A model generated the notes under the pieces. It ran no database searches, was not told the DNA's origin, and saw only the letters and a program-made list of their open reading frames with translations. Below are positions 10,236 to 21,345 of a DNA stretch of 64,000 nt, piece after piece. Made by a program: the position numbers and the translations under genes. Location of the stretch: positions 7,040,001-7,104,000 of the forward strand of contig NC_065887.2 in the NCBI RefSeq assembly GCF_932274485.2, given 5' to 3'. Source of the stretch: Patella vulgata. Its lineage: Eukaryota; Mollusca; Gastropoda; Patellidae. The first letter of the stretch is position 1; every line of letters begins with the position of its first letter.

Positions 10236-10515
10236 TCATGGGCGCCGCCATATTGAATAATTAGAGGAATATTTTGTGATTCGACTTTGATTAGTTTGAC
10301 ATCTTTCATACACACAGCGGCTAAATAAAACTATTTAATTTCATTCAATATGACAATTATAGAAGAGAAATAAATACCTCTAAAAATTACTAAAAGCATA
10401 CTCGGTGTTTTCGACTAAAATCGTCGATGTAGGAATTAGAATGTCGTTTAATTAGCTTAGGGCCTGTTCTCATGCGGAGCTAGCTGTAGACAGGCAGCCT
10501 AAGTTTGGGATGTGC
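10236..10515 (+). repeat. R5, 3' part
   Basis: ATGGGCGCCGCCATATTGAA, CATCTTTCATACACACAGCG, GACTAAAATCGTCGATGTAG and CGGAGCTAGCTGTAGACAGG follow in the family order. Confidence 0.7.
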
Positions 10516-10653
10516 ACGTTAAAGACCCGTGGACAAATTTGGAGGAAACGCCGCGCCATGTTTTCCTTCATATATTACTCCCCTCGCTAGTCCTGTTTGG
10601 TCATTTATTTCGGCATCGTCATTGTATGGTGAGTATATAGTGTTCGCTCACAA

Positions 10654-10965
10654 ATAAAATGGGGTTTAACGTCCTACTCTTCAGGCCTAATGAAGTCAGC
10701 CATGAGAGAAATATTCCCCATAAAGCGCCCCCCCTCCCCCACGTCCTGCATCACTGGGAAGGTAAATACAAACTGGAAAATCCCGGGGAGGTTTCTCAGT
10801 CAACAATGGAATCGAAACCCTGGATCTCCTGGCTAGTGAGTAATTGTCTCACTTACCGGGCCGCTGCCGGGGCAAAATGTTCCTCAAAGAACACTGCATG
10901 GAGTATGTCCGTTACCATCAGACCAGTAGGACCAGAAAAGTACGACGTTAAACCAGATTTCCTTT
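10654..10965. mobile_element. SINE-A pair in inverted orientation
   Basis: 10654-10858 is a minus copy (AAAATGGGGTTTAACGTCC to the head near GTCTCACTTACC). 10859-10965 is a plus copy starting in the body (CCGCTGCCGGGGCAAAATG) and ending GACGTTAAACCAG. The two 3' ends face outward, as at 5446-5632, but the arms differ more. Confidence 0.75.
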
Positions 10966-10989
10966 TCGGATGCTTAATAACCGTGTACT

Positions 10990-11158
10990 AGGTATTTAAA
11001 TAAATTGAAATAATCATGTTTCTATCGGCCATCTGTTCTGCTGGTATTTAAACTAGAAATGTGAAATAATTATGTTCCTATCTGTCATCTGTTCTGCTGA
11101 TATTTAAACTAGAAATGTGAAATAATTTTGTTCATATCTGTCATCGGTTCTACTGTTC
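10990..11158. repeat. 55-bp tandem repeat, 3 copies
   Basis: TATTTAAACTAGAAATGTGA then AATAATTATGTTCCTATCTG and TCATCTGTTCTGCTG repeats head to tail with a few substitutions. Confidence 0.85.
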
Positions 11159-11160
11159 GG

Positions 11161-11869
11161 TCTGTAGTTTGTTGCGCCGATTTCCTGCATTTGTACATTA
11201 AAGAAGGAGTTGTGGTTTATTTCGTGAGTAGGAAATGGCTGATTTGTATAAAACGGGGTCGTTTATCAAAGTTATCATACACCACCTGTCAAATCGTTAC
11301 CACATCTTAATTGTACGCTAACAATCGTTCCATATATTTATCCAACATTTTAACCTCTACTAGGAAATAAAACAATTTATGACAACTTTAAAAGCTCTGA
11401 CTAAACTCCTTAAAAAGGGGGGACAGACCACAGATTGATATCAGACACAGGGCATGAAAGACAAACACTCAGCGCCATTAGCCAGAGTACATTATCCAGA
11501 CTTAAAACACGTAGTTTTTCTTTACTTTCTGTCCAACAAAAAACTTTCTATTTTAACCCCTTGACCTAACTCTGGGAACTTTTTCTTTTTATCAAATATG
11601 GCTGCCATTAATCTACAGTTAAGGACAACTGGTTGCCATTAGCAACATTCTTTGAGGTTTCGCCGTCAACTAAATATGGTTAAAAATAACAAAAATTAGG
11701 GAGAAGTTTCCATATTAAGCTGCGATTTGACGTGGGAGTTCACAGGCCGGACGGAAACCCTGGTAGTGTAAATTGTCCATTTAGCTTGTGTTGATATATT
11801 TTGAACATGCAGATATAACAAGTTTGGATTGTTTGTTCTTTCAGATTTTTCGTATAATATGTATGAGTG
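11161..11869. other. Unassigned
   Basis: About 700 bp. A purine-rich AAAAAGGGGGGACAGACC lies near 11411. No repeat family, RNA gene or plausible exon is visible. Confidence 0.5.
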
Positions 11870-12130
11870 CTTATCGAGCTTTAAATGAACGAAACTATGA
11901 ATGAATGGACGAATGAATGAAATTAGTGAATGGATGAATAAATAAAAGAATGAATGAAAGGATGAATGAATGAATGCAACTAGTATGTGATATAAATAAA
12001 CGAAACTATTAATGAATGGATCAATGAATGAATGAATGAATGTATGAAACTAGTACGTGATAAAAATGAACGAAGCTATGAATGAATAATGAATGAATAA
12101 ATGAAACAAGTACATGAATAATTGAATGAA
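11870..12130. repeat. Imperfect (GAAT)n with a higher-order unit of about 110 bp
   Basis: GAATGAATG runs are punctuated about every 110 bp by ACTAGTATGTGATA-like blocks and AACGAAACTATGAATG, giving a nested periodicity in three diverged blocks. Confidence 0.82.
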
Positions 12131-12289
12131 CCTCTAAGTAAACTATAATTTAGCTAAAGAATGCAGGAAACCCTTTGATAAAAATGAATGAAAATGTACT
12201 CGAAGAAAACTGGAGACTGAACGAAACTAAAAAAAAGTAAAGGAACTAATGTATATAATGAATATTTGGGAAAACGAAACTGACATAAA

Positions 12290-12740
12290 TGTTTCGCAAC
12301 GCATATAATAATGTACAATGAAAACTTATTTACATTCAATCTTTTCTGTTTTACTGTAATTTCAAATCAGTTAATTTCGGCGAAATATGCCAGAAGTCTC
12401 AATCGAATGGCAATGTCTTGCGTCTGCTTATTCCAGTCTTCACCCGTAGTATTTACTGCGCATGCTCTCCAGATAAGTATATGGCATGACTTGTGGAATA
12501 TGTCTAGCCTCGTTCTTCGAGTCCCTTGTTACAAATGGGCGGAAACGCATTTGGGTACACGATTCGTGTACCAATGGTAAAATGTTTATTTTGTATTAAA
12601 TATTGAATATCAGAAGCCCATCTTTTCCCCGTAAGATCACCACACCAATGTTGATTTAAATTGATAAATAATTCGTGTTATCAATGCCGAAGACTGTGGA
12701 TGATATTGAGTTAAAGACTTAGCTACTTTAAGACCTGTAG
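12290..12740 (+). repeat. R4 dispersed repeat, long copy
   Basis: R4 marks in order: TTTCGCAACGCATATAATAA, CAGTTAATTTCGGCGAAATA, TGCTTATTCCAGTC, GACTTGTGGAATATGTCTAG, TTGTTACAAATGG, ATTCGTGTACCAATGG, CAGAAGCCCATCTTTTCC and GATGATATTGAGTTA. The same order occurs at 44262-44665 and 26525-26880, and reversed at 18796-19270 and 30156-30690. No inverted ends were identified, so its class is unknown. The reading frame at 12311-12580 is not conserved as protein among copies. Confidence 0.75.
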
Positions 12741-12776
12741 AGGTTTGTTAGATTCAACGAGTTTGTAGATGACCAT

Positions 12777-15231
12777 AATATAGTATAATATAGTATAATA
12801 TAGTATAATATAATATAGTATAATATAGTATAGTATAGTATAGTATAGTATAGTATAATATAGTATAATATAGTATAATATAGTATAATATAATATAGTA
12901 TAATATAGTATAATATAGTATAATATAGTATAATATAATATAGTATAGTATAGTATAATATAGTATAATATAATATAATATAATATAGTATAGTATAATA
13001 TAGTATAGTATAGTATAGTATAGTATAGTATAGTATAGTATAGTATAATATAGTATAATATAGTATAATATAGTATAATATAGTATAATGTAGAATAATA
13101 TAGTATATTATAGTATAATATAGTATAATATAGTATAGTATATTATAGTATAATATAGTATAATATAGTATAATATAGTATAACTATAGTATAATATAGT
13201 ATAATATAGTATATTATAGTATATTATAGTATAATATAGTATAATATAGTATAATATAGTATAACTATAGTATAATATAGTATAATATAGTATAATATAG
13301 TATAATATAGTATAGTATAATATAGTATAATATAGTATAATATAGTATAGTATAATATAGTATAATATAGTATAGTATAATATAGTATAATATAGTATAA
13401 TATAGTATAACTATAGTATAGTATAGTATAATATAGTATAATATAGTATAATATAGTATAATATAGTATAATATAGTATAATATATAATATAGTATAATA
13501 TAATATAGTATAATATAGTATAATATAGTATAATATAATATAGTATAATATAGTATAATATAGTATAATATAGTATAGTATAGTATAATATAGTATAATA
13601 TAATATAGTATAATATAGTATAATATAGTATAATATAGTATAGTATAGTATAGTATAATATAGTATAATATAGTATAATATAGTATATTATAGTATAATA
13701 TAGTATATTATAGTATATTATAGTATATTATAGTATAATATAGTATAATATAGTATAATATAGTATAATATAGTATAGTATAGTATAGTATAATATAGTA
13801 TAATATAGTATATTATAGTATATTATAGTATAATATAGTATATTATAGTATAATATAGTATAATATAGTATAATATAGTATAGTATAGTATAGTATAGTA
13901 TAGTATAGTATAGTATAGTATAGTATAATATAGTATAATATAGTATAGTATAATATAGTATAATATAGTATAATATAGTATAGTATAATATAGTATAATA
14001 TAGTATAATATAGTATAGTATAGTATAATATAGTATAATATAATATAGTATAATATAGTATAAGTATAATATAGTATAATATAGTATAGTATAATATAAT
14101 ATAGTATAGTATAATATAGTATAATATAGTATAATATAGTATAGTATAGTATAGTATAATATAGTATAATATAGTATATTATAGTATAATATAGTATATT
14201 ATAGTATATTATAGTATATTATAGTATATTATAGTATAATATAGTATAATATAGTATAATATAGTATAACTATAGTATAATATAGTATAATATAGTATAT
14301 TATAGTATAATATAGTATAATATAGTATAATATAGTATATTATAGTATATTATAGTATAATATAGTATAATATAGTATAATATAGTATAACTATAGTATA
14401 ATATAGTATATTATAGTATATTATAGTATAATATAGTATAATATAGTATAATATAGTATAATATAGTATAACTATAGTATAACTATAGTATAATATAGTA
14501 TATTATAGTATATTATAGTATAATATAGTATAATATAGTATAATATAGTATAACTATAGTATAATATAGTATATTATAGTATATTATAGTATAATATAGT
14601 ATAATATAGTATAATATAATATAGTATAGTATAATATAGTATAATATATATATTATAGTATATTATAGTATAATATAGTATAATATAGTATAATATAGTA
14701 TAATATAATATAGTATAGTATAATATAGTATAATATAGTATAATATAGTATAATATAATATAGTATAATATAGTATAATATAGTATAATATAGTATAATA
14801 TAGTATAATATAGTATAATATAGTATAATATAGTATAGTATAGTATAGTATAATATAGTATAATATAGTATAATATAGTATAGTATAGTATAATATAGTA
14901 TAGTATAATATAGTATAATATAGTATAATATAGTATAATATAGTATAACTATAGTATAATATAGTATAATATAGTATATTATAGTATATTATAGTATAAT
15001 ATAGTATAATATAGTATAACTATAGTATAACTATAGTATAATATAGTATATTATAGTATATTATAGTATAGTATAATATAGTATAATATAGTATATTATA
15101 GTATATTATAGTATAATATAGTATATTATAGTATATTATAGTATAATATAGTATAATATAGTATAATATAGTATAATATAGTATAGTATAGTATAGTATA
15201 GTATAGTATAGTATAATATAGTATAATATAG
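12777..15231. repeat. 2.45-kb pentameric TATAG/TATAA satellite
   Basis: An uninterrupted run of 5-mers TATAG and TATAA, mostly alternating as a 10-mer ATAGTATAAT, with ATTATAG and ACTATAG variants. ACTATAG variants recur at intervals of about 71, 81 and 121 bp with one extra base each, indicating higher-order units. The plus strand has almost no C, so strand asymmetry is extreme. The composition would strongly favour strand opening. It starts soon after R4 and ends next to MITE-M. Confidence 0.97.
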
Positions 15232-15252
15232 TTATAGCTCCACGCAAATACT

Positions 15253-15520
15253 CAATCTGATTAAAATACAGATCTATATTTCGTTTCTTTTTTTAAAATT
15301 TTTGATGGCCTACACTGTCAGGGGTCGTACAAGCGACTTTTTGGCCCTATGACATCAGACATTGATTAGTTCCGTGCATGGTACGCCAAGAAGTCGCCGT
15401 AACAGACTCTTTCATTGGCTTATCCCTCACTTAAACCAAAACGCCAGTAATATAACAACTCTTCCAGATCCTAGTGTAGTAAAAACAAACAAAACGCAAT
15501 TTTGAATAATGTAATAATGT
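15253..15520 (+). mobile_element. MITE-M, right end lost
   Basis: The left end CAATCTGATTAAAATACAGA then TCTATATTTCGTTTC matches the family terminal repeat. The interior has GATGGCCTACACTG and ATCCTAGTGTAGTAAA. The right terminal repeat decays after about 15510. Confidence 0.75.
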
Positions 15521-15608
15521 AGTTTCATTTTTAGAGAGGTCCAAATCCCATTGTACATTATAAACGATCAAATATTTTTAACCTACCCTACACGCACCTC
15601 ACCTCGGT

Positions 15609-15659
15609 GTCTCTTAAATGTATAATTTTTATATAGGTGCAGCTTACCCATTCTCTTAG
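15609..15659. repeat. Left member of a 51-bp direct duplication around SINE-B
   Basis: GTCTCTTAAATGTATAATTT to TTCTCTTAG recurs at 16299-16349 with about six or seven differences. The pair frames SINE-B and its CT tract, but is longer than a usual target duplication. Confidence 0.75.
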
Positions 15660-15936
15660 GGGGGTTGGATGGCTGAATGGTTAGCGCGTGCGCGTTTTAA
15701 CATAAGGTCTGTTATTGAGTCAACTGGCGCGGTTTCGATTCCCCGGTTGTACGTGGCAAGGAGTAGGGTCGCCTGTCGAGCCTCGTGGGTTTTCTCCGGG
15801 TCCTCCAGCCCCCCCCCCCCCCCTGCTAAAGACTCCTACGCTCAAGCGAATTATTGAAATAAAATTGAACCATGTGTTAGTCCCGAAATGATCTGGTTTT
15901 TGTCGAGTGGACGTTACCCCACCCCTTCTCTCGTTC

Positions 15937-15945
<9 letters not shown>
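15660..15945 (+). mobile_element. SINE-B, full length
   Basis: The head begins GGGGGGTTGG, then the A-box-like TGGCTGAATGGTTAGCGCG and the B box GGTTTCGATTCCCC near 15735. The A-B distance is larger than in a standard tRNA, as in Ser/Leu tRNAs with a long variable arm. The body has GTGGGTTTTCTCCGGGTCCT, a C run, GCGAATTATTGAAATAAAAT and the end GAGTGGACGTTACCCC, followed by (CT)n. RNA polymerase III transcription is inferred from the boxes. Confidence 0.88.
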
Positions 15946-15973
<28 letters not shown>

Positions 15974-16261
15974 CCCCTCTCTCGCTCCCCTCTCTCTCTC
16001 TCTCTCGCTCCCCTCTCTCTCTCTCTCTCTCTCTCTCGCTCCCCCCTCTCTCTCTCTCTCGCTCCCCTCTCTCTCTCTCTCGCTCCCCTCTCTCGCTCCC
16101 CTCTCTCTCTCTCTCTCGCTCCCCTCTCTCTCTCTCTCTCTCTCTCGCTCCCCCTCTCTCTCTCTCTCTCGCTCCCCTCTCTCGCTCCTCTCTCTCTCTC
16201 TCTCGCTCCCCTCTCTCGCTCTCTCTCTCTCTCGCTCCCCTCTCTCGCTCCCCTCTATCGC

Positions 16262-16304
<43 letters not shown>

Positions 16305-16305
16305 T
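15946..16305. repeat. 360-bp (CT)n tract with CGCTCCC interruptions
   Basis: Pyrimidine-only blocks of CT are separated by CGCTCCC at irregular intervals. This is the hugely expanded 3' tail of the SINE-B just upstream. The Ser/Leu/Pro-rich open frames here are artefacts. Such a mirror-symmetric polypyrimidine tract can form triplex DNA (known property, not shown here). Confidence 0.95.
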
Positions 16306-16349
16306 TAATGTATATTTTTTATATATGTACTGCTTACCCCTTCTCTTAA
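16299..16349. repeat. Right member of the 51-bp duplication
   Basis: GTCTCTTTAATGTATATTTT to TTCTCTTAA pairs with 15609-15659. Its last bases overlap the TTAA that starts MITE-T. Confidence 0.75.
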
Positions 16350-16778
16350 AGATGCATAAAGTAAGAGTCAAATCTGCCTATTTCCGGTCTTTACGCTACA
16401 TCTTCAAACACCGATAACTTCGCTCACAATAAAATAATTTCAATGAAATTTTCAATATATTCATTGTTCGCTATCTATTTTTTTTAACTATCATAGCAAG
16501 AACTGTCAGCTATTTATCCAAATGCCAAGAAAGTTCATCGGTATCTTCCGACGTGGTTTCCCCTTGTTAGTAGTGCACGTGCACGTAAAAGATCCCTTTG
16601 CAGTTGGAATTCGATATCAGTGTAGGCCATAGTGCCGCTGTCCGGGCAAAATTTCCCACATAGCACACTGTATGGCGTATACCCGTCTTCATTAGCCCAG
16701 TCGGAACAGAACAGTAGGACGTTAAACCCCAATTCATTTCATTTCACTTTATCCAAGCCTTACCTAACGTATCTTTAA
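16346..16778 (+). mobile_element. MITE-T split by a SINE-A
   Basis: The left piece is TTAAAGATGCATAAAGTAAG to 16521, the right piece 16749-16778, ending ACGTATCTTTAA. The interior follows the TTCGCTCACAATAAAATAAT subfamily of 8159-8547. Confidence 0.8.
16522..16748 (+). mobile_element. SINE-A, 5' truncated, with target duplication
   Basis: Starts at GCCAAGAAAGTTCATCGG and ends AAACCCCAATTCATTTCATT. TTATCCAA flanks both sides (16514-16521 and 16749-16756), and the host MITE-T reads continuously when the SINE is removed. This is direct evidence of insertion and of the 3' end position. Confidence 0.92.
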
Positions 16779-17195
16779 ACATGAAAATAATTCAACATAT
16801 CCATAAAAGTTTATAACAACCAGATAAATGTAATACAGATTCAACCTGTTTTTTTTATTTGGGTTGTTCCCTGAGCCCAGATGAAAGACAGATTCATTTG
16901 TTTCACGGTTCCCTGCAAATATTTCACGCTCCGCCCCGATTTCTTACATTTACTGAAAGGCTGTATTCTACACAAGGATCAGATAACACCAATTTTCTTC
17001 ATTCATATAACATTTAACGGTTTTTACATAATGACTTAATTCGTTTATCTTTTAACATCAAGATACATTAAATGACTTTTTAATTTAGAAACTTGATAAA
17101 GAATAAAAAGATAAAAACTTCTTTGATTTGAGTAAAAGAAAAGAAAATTGGCCGATTTTAAATACGTTTGACGCATTTGTTTCAAGAGATGTTAC
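16779..17195. other. Unassigned
   Basis: AT-rich sequence without recognised repeats, RNA or exon. Confidence 0.5.
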
Positions 17196-17197
17196 TG

Positions 17198-17390
17198 AGA
17201 TGCAAAAAGATATAAGACTAATTCAATTAAACTTTTAGCATATTTCGATGAAACTGTGGTGTAGCCGAAGAGTTTGTACCGCCCAAGGCGATCATGCAAA
17301 AAAGATACAAGACTAATTAAATTAAACTTTTAGCATATTTTGATGAAACGGTGGTGTAGGCGAAGAGTTTGTCCCGCCCAAGGCGATCCT
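17198..17390. repeat. Tandem duplication of about 94 bp
   Basis: Two copies of a unit with CTAATTCAATTAAACTTTTA, CGATGAAACTGTGGTGTAG and CCGCCCAAGGCGATC lie head to tail with a few differences. Confidence 0.85.
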
Positions 17391-17828
17391 TGTCTTGACC
17401 GAGAAAGATGATCGGCATTTTCCGACGTGGTCAGTGGTATTGGATAGACATTCTCTAATCATTAATCTGAGACAATTGCTTAGTATTACTCATTGACACG
17501 ATCCAGATTATCAGCGAGTTGATTAGTAATGACTAATGGTCAGTCCAGGATACGATTACAATTTTAAGATTTGTTCCGCCAGTTCTCAAAAAGAATCGCT
17601 CGTACCCCAAAACGTTATCGCTAAAATTATCGCCAAAATCAATTTTTTTATCGTCACTTTCATATTTTTATCGCAAAACGAAGAGTCTGACAAGGAAAGA
17701 TGTTTAGTCGTTCGGATAGAACAAATATCCGGGGTCAAGTGTACAGATTAACTGGCAGTTGAAATTCGGTATAAGAGTAGGCCGTAGTGCCGCTGTTCGT
17801 GTAAAATTTCCATCATAGCGCACAGTAT
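17391..17828 (+). mobile_element. SINE-A in two pieces
   Basis: A head-side piece (GACCGAGAAAGATGATCGGC to about 17440) and a body piece (GTCTGACAAGGAAAGATG, 17690-17828) are collinear. About 250 bp of unassigned sequence lies between. The 3' end is missing; the body stops at GCGCACAGTATGGA where the next tandem repeat begins. Confidence 0.65.
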
Positions 17829-18480
17829 GGACTCTCTACAGGTCACAATTCTTGTCCGATTTTGACGAAACTTGAAATATAGGTTTATCCCCAAAAGATC
17901 TCGACTGCTTTTGATATTGGCATGTATCGGATCGAAACTTCATGGATTATTGCCCCTGTTTGTATGAACATTCACGTTTTAAGCTTGTGGACCCTATAGA
18001 GGTCACAATTTGTATCCAATTTTGTCGAAACTTGAAATGTAAGTTTATAACCCAACGATCTCAGTTCCTTTCGATATTCGCGCATATCGGACCGTAACTT
18101 CCTGAATTATGGACCCTGATTTTACGAAAAATCGCGTTTTTAGCTTGTGGACCCTATAGTGGTCATAATTTCTATCCGATTTAAAAAAAAAACGTATTAT
18201 TATATCACCGTTACACCCTAAGGGCGGTTGAGTTCGAATTTCGTGAAAATCGGACCAAAATTCCCGGACAAAATGGCCGCCGTTTGTAAGCGAATAGTGT
18301 AAATATATGGTAAACAAGGTTGTGGACCCTGTATAGGTCACAATTTTAATTCGATTTTGATCAAACTTGAAATGCATGTTTATAACCTAAAGATCATGGT
18401 TCCTTTCGATATTTGCGTATATCGGATAGTAACTTCCTGAATTATGACCCCTGATAGTATATAGGAAAAATCACTTTCTT
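17829..18480. repeat. About 160-bp tandem repeat, 4 diverged copies
   Basis: Each copy begins GTGGACCCTATAGAGGTCAC or similar, then TCCGATTTTGACGAAACTTG, CAAAGATCTCG-like, TTTCGATATT, ATATCGGACCGTAACTTCCT and an AAAAATCGCGTTTTTAGC-like end. The third copy is rearranged (18151-18312). A 110-codon frame on the minus strand spans copies, with FDFDQNR/YARISKG-like recurring words, but the copies do not hold one frame. Confidence 0.8.
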
Positions 18481-18795
18481 TTTAGCTTGTTCTCTATCCA
18501 TCTCTCGAAAATGTGGGCGTATCCTGCCTGGCAGCCACTGGTTTTCAATGTAGTAGGTCAAAAATTGCCCTAAACAAGGTACGTTACTGCAAGGAAAGGA
18601 GAAAAAGTATACTTTATTGTATGGAATCCGATCTTATATTATTCTACGATCTGTATCAATATATATAATCCCAGTATGATCATAAACAAAACGATATCAT
18701 AGAGGACATATAAAAAGGTCTAAAGTATAAGGTCAGACCAATTTAAAGTTTAGTTCAATAAATAACCCACTCAATCCTTGTTATAATTTCAAAAA
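18481..18795. other. Unassigned
   Basis: No family or coding signal recognised. Confidence 0.5.
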
Positions 18796-19270
18796 ATAAA
18801 TATCCGGAACTTAAAGTAGCTAAGTCACTAACTCAATATCATCCAAAATCTTCGACACATATTTTTTTTTGTCAATTTAAATCAACTTTTATGTTGTGAT
18901 CTTACCGGTAAAAGATGGGCTTCTGATATCCAATATTTAAGACAAAATATACATTTTACCATTCGTACACGAATCGCGTATACCATAATACGTTTCAATG
19001 CCATTTGTAACAAGGGACTCGAAGAACTAGGCTAGACATAATCCACAAGTCATGTCAAACGGTAACAACATATTCTTATCTGGAGAGTATGCGCAATAAA
19101 TACCATCGGCGTAGACTGGAATAACCAGACGCTAGAGATTGAGACTTCTGGCGTATTTCGCCGAACATAAATGAGTAAATATTACAGTAAAATCAGAAAC
19201 GATTGGATGTAAATCAGTTTATATACATTCATATTACATTATTATATGCGTTGCGACCCATTTGTGTCAA
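18796..19270 (-). repeat. R4, long copy
   Basis: Reverse of 12290-12740: TAAAGTAGCTAAGTCACTAA, AGATGGGCTTCTGATATCCA, GTAACAAGGGACTCGAAGAA, GGAATAACCAGACGCTAGAG and GCGTATTTCGCCGAACATAA appear in order. Confidence 0.78.
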
Positions 19271-19280
19271 TTCCTAGGTC

Positions 19281-19546
19281 CCAAATATTAGTGAAATGAA
19301 ATAAAAAGAAATGGGGTTTAACGTCCTATTGTTCTGCTCCGAACTGGGCTAATGAAGACGGGCATACGCCATACAGTACGTGTGCTATGAAGGAAAAATT
19401 GCCCGGACAGCGCACTCCGGCCTACGCTAACATCGAATTCCAACTGTCAATGGGTCTTTTACGTGCACGTCAATGTGTACACGGGACCTCGGGTTTTCGT
19501 ACCATCCGAACGACTAGACAGTTTTCATTTTCAAGCCAAATACTAG
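19281..19546 (-). mobile_element. SINE-A, 5' truncated, with target duplication
   Basis: The element proper is 19292-19535. CCAAATATTAG (19281-19291) and CCAAATACTAG (19536-19546) flank it, one difference in 11. The tail GTGAAATGAAATAAAAAG is on the left. It is truncated at CGACTAGACAGTTTTC. Confidence 0.88.
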
Positions 19547-19914
19547 CGATTTAGCTCCTTTAAACCTTTTGAGAAGAGCAGCCTCGTTCCTTTTATTTTT
19601 TCCAGTTATCTATTTTCGTGAAGATATTGGAGGCTCCCAAAGATCAGACATTTAAATTGGTGTGTCCTAATGTATGAAATACGATCTAATTGACCGATTA
19701 TTGGTAAATATGGTAACGAGAACCCTTTGTCCGGTCAGGGCATCATATTTTTAACAATTGTTGGTCAGTTTCACAGCTTATCCCCATACACAATATAACT
19801 ATAGGTGTGATTTATATCAGACAGGTGTGATATATAGATATAAATATACATTATAATACACACCTAACCCCGGGATTATTGTTATAATATTGTCATCAAC
19901 GTCTTGAGACACTT
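19547..19914. other. Unassigned
   Basis: Nothing recognised apart from short TATAGATATAAATATA stretches near 19835. Confidence 0.5.
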
Positions 19915-20420
19915 ACCCTTTAACATTACTTCTATTTTGTTTTTGTTTATTTAACCCCGTTGATGTGCCAACCGTAACAGCTTTACAGGGAATGTTCGTA
20001 GGATTTAACCATTGGCGAATAGGTTGGAGGATGGGGTGGGTGTGGTGGTGGTGTGTGTGTGTGTGTGGGAGGGGGGGGGGCTGAGCAGTGTGCCCTTAAC
20101 ATCACTTCTATTTTGTTTTTGCTTATTTAACCCAGTTGATGTGCCAACTGTAACAGCTTCACAGGGAGTGTTCGTAGGATTCGCCGTCTAATTTAACCAT
20201 TGGCGAATTGGCTGGAGGAGGGGATGGGGTGTGGTGTTGTGGGGTTTGGTGGGGGTAGGACTGAGCAGTGTGCCCTTATCATCACTTCTATTTTGTTTTT
20301 GCTTACTTAAGCCAGTTGATGCACCAACCGTAACAGCTTCACAGGGAATGTTTGTAGGATTCGGTCTAATTTAACTATTGTCGAATTGGGTGGCGAAGGA
20401 GTGAGTGGGGGTGAACAAAT
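19915..20420. repeat. About 178-bp tandem repeat, 3 copies
   Basis: Units run from AACATCACTTCTATTTTG through GTGCCAACTGTAACAGCTTC, CAGGGAATGTTCGTAGGATT and a GT/G-rich segment to GACTGAGCAGTGTGCCCTTA. Copies start near 19917, 20092 and 20272. The G-rich part varies most. Confidence 0.9.
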
Positions 20421-20514
20421 ATAAAATATTCGCTAGACAGAACACTCGAGCAATAGTAGCGGTTAAAATCAAACAAGAATCTTAAGACTTATATTACAAT
20501 CTATGGTACCTCGA

Positions 20515-20593
20515 ATCGCGCTGCGCTTTAGAACATAAGGTCTGTCATTGGATCAATTGGTGAGGTTGCAACCCCAAGCTTACCTCCCTCTCC

Positions 20594-20637
<44 letters not shown>

Positions 20638-20640
20638 ACT
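20515..20640 (+). mobile_element. SINE-B head joined to CT tail
   Basis: GCGCTGCGCTTTAGAACATA, GGTCTGTCATTGGATCAA and TGAGGTTGCAACCCC follow the SINE-B head. The body is deleted and (CT)n follows at about 20580. Bases 20641-20904 are unassigned. Confidence 0.65.
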
Positions 20641-20904
20641 TGCCTTATTGTCCAGTTCCGGATGCCCTGCCTTGTCTAGTAGACAGTGTATCTAGAACTA
20701 ATTATCATGGTTATTATCAAATTATAATATCAGTTAAAGTTATTGTTTCCGTTCAACTCTACAGGCTTATATCTAACTTCCGTCGATACACGTGACTTTG
20801 GTTAATATGATTCTACATTGGCCAATAATATAATATTTCTAGAATCTATTTCGCTTTATACTTCACCCATTTCTTAGCGGCGATCCGCACTGGCATCGAC
20901 GGTG

Positions 20905-21192
20905 AGTCGAGAGAGAAAGAGAGAGGGAGAGAGAGAGAGAGAGAGAGAGTAGCCTAAATTTTGGGGCTAACATATGGTGCTATTTTATTTCACTAATTTG
21001 TTTACGCGAGGGTGTCTTTAGCAGTGGGGGGAAACCAGAGGATCCGGAGAAAACCCACGAGGTTGGACAGGCGACAGTACTCCTTGTCAGGTACAACCGG
21101 GGAATCGAAACCACGCCAGTTAACTCAATAACAGAACTTATGATACAATGTACCTACGCTAACAATTCGGCCATCCAATCCCCCCCCCCCCG
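20905..21192 (-). mobile_element. SINE-B, near full length
   Basis: From the left: (GA)n tail, TAACATATGGTGCTATTTTA, TTTAGCAGTGGGGGGAAACC, GTTGGACAGGCGAC, GGGGAATCGAAACCACGCCA (B box) and the head ending at a run of 12 C, the complement of the 5' G run. Confidence 0.85.
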
Positions 21193-21194
21193 CC

Positions 21195-21345
21195 CCTCAC
21201 AGGCAGCACTGACAGTTGAAACAAAAACGTGGGTCTAGCAACCAATGTCCCTCATAACCTCCCTGCATGGCATATGCGTGTCTTCCTTAGCAAGACTGGT
21301 GCAGAAAGGCTACGGCATTATATATATATAAACGCCATTTCATTT
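21195..21345 (+). mobile_element. SINE-A 3' half
   Basis: CACTGACAGTTGAAAC, CATGGCATATGCGTGTCTTC and the end AACGCCATTTCATTTCAT. A (TA)n interrupts the 3' end. Confidence 0.65.

Noticed and set aside
15020-15247. Ile/Leu/Tyr-rich minus frame
   Set aside because: Translation of the pentameric TATAR satellite.
15888-16349. Overlapping Ser/Leu/Pro-rich frames of 133 and 153 codons
   Set aside because: Translation of a (CT)n tract, the tail of a SINE-B.
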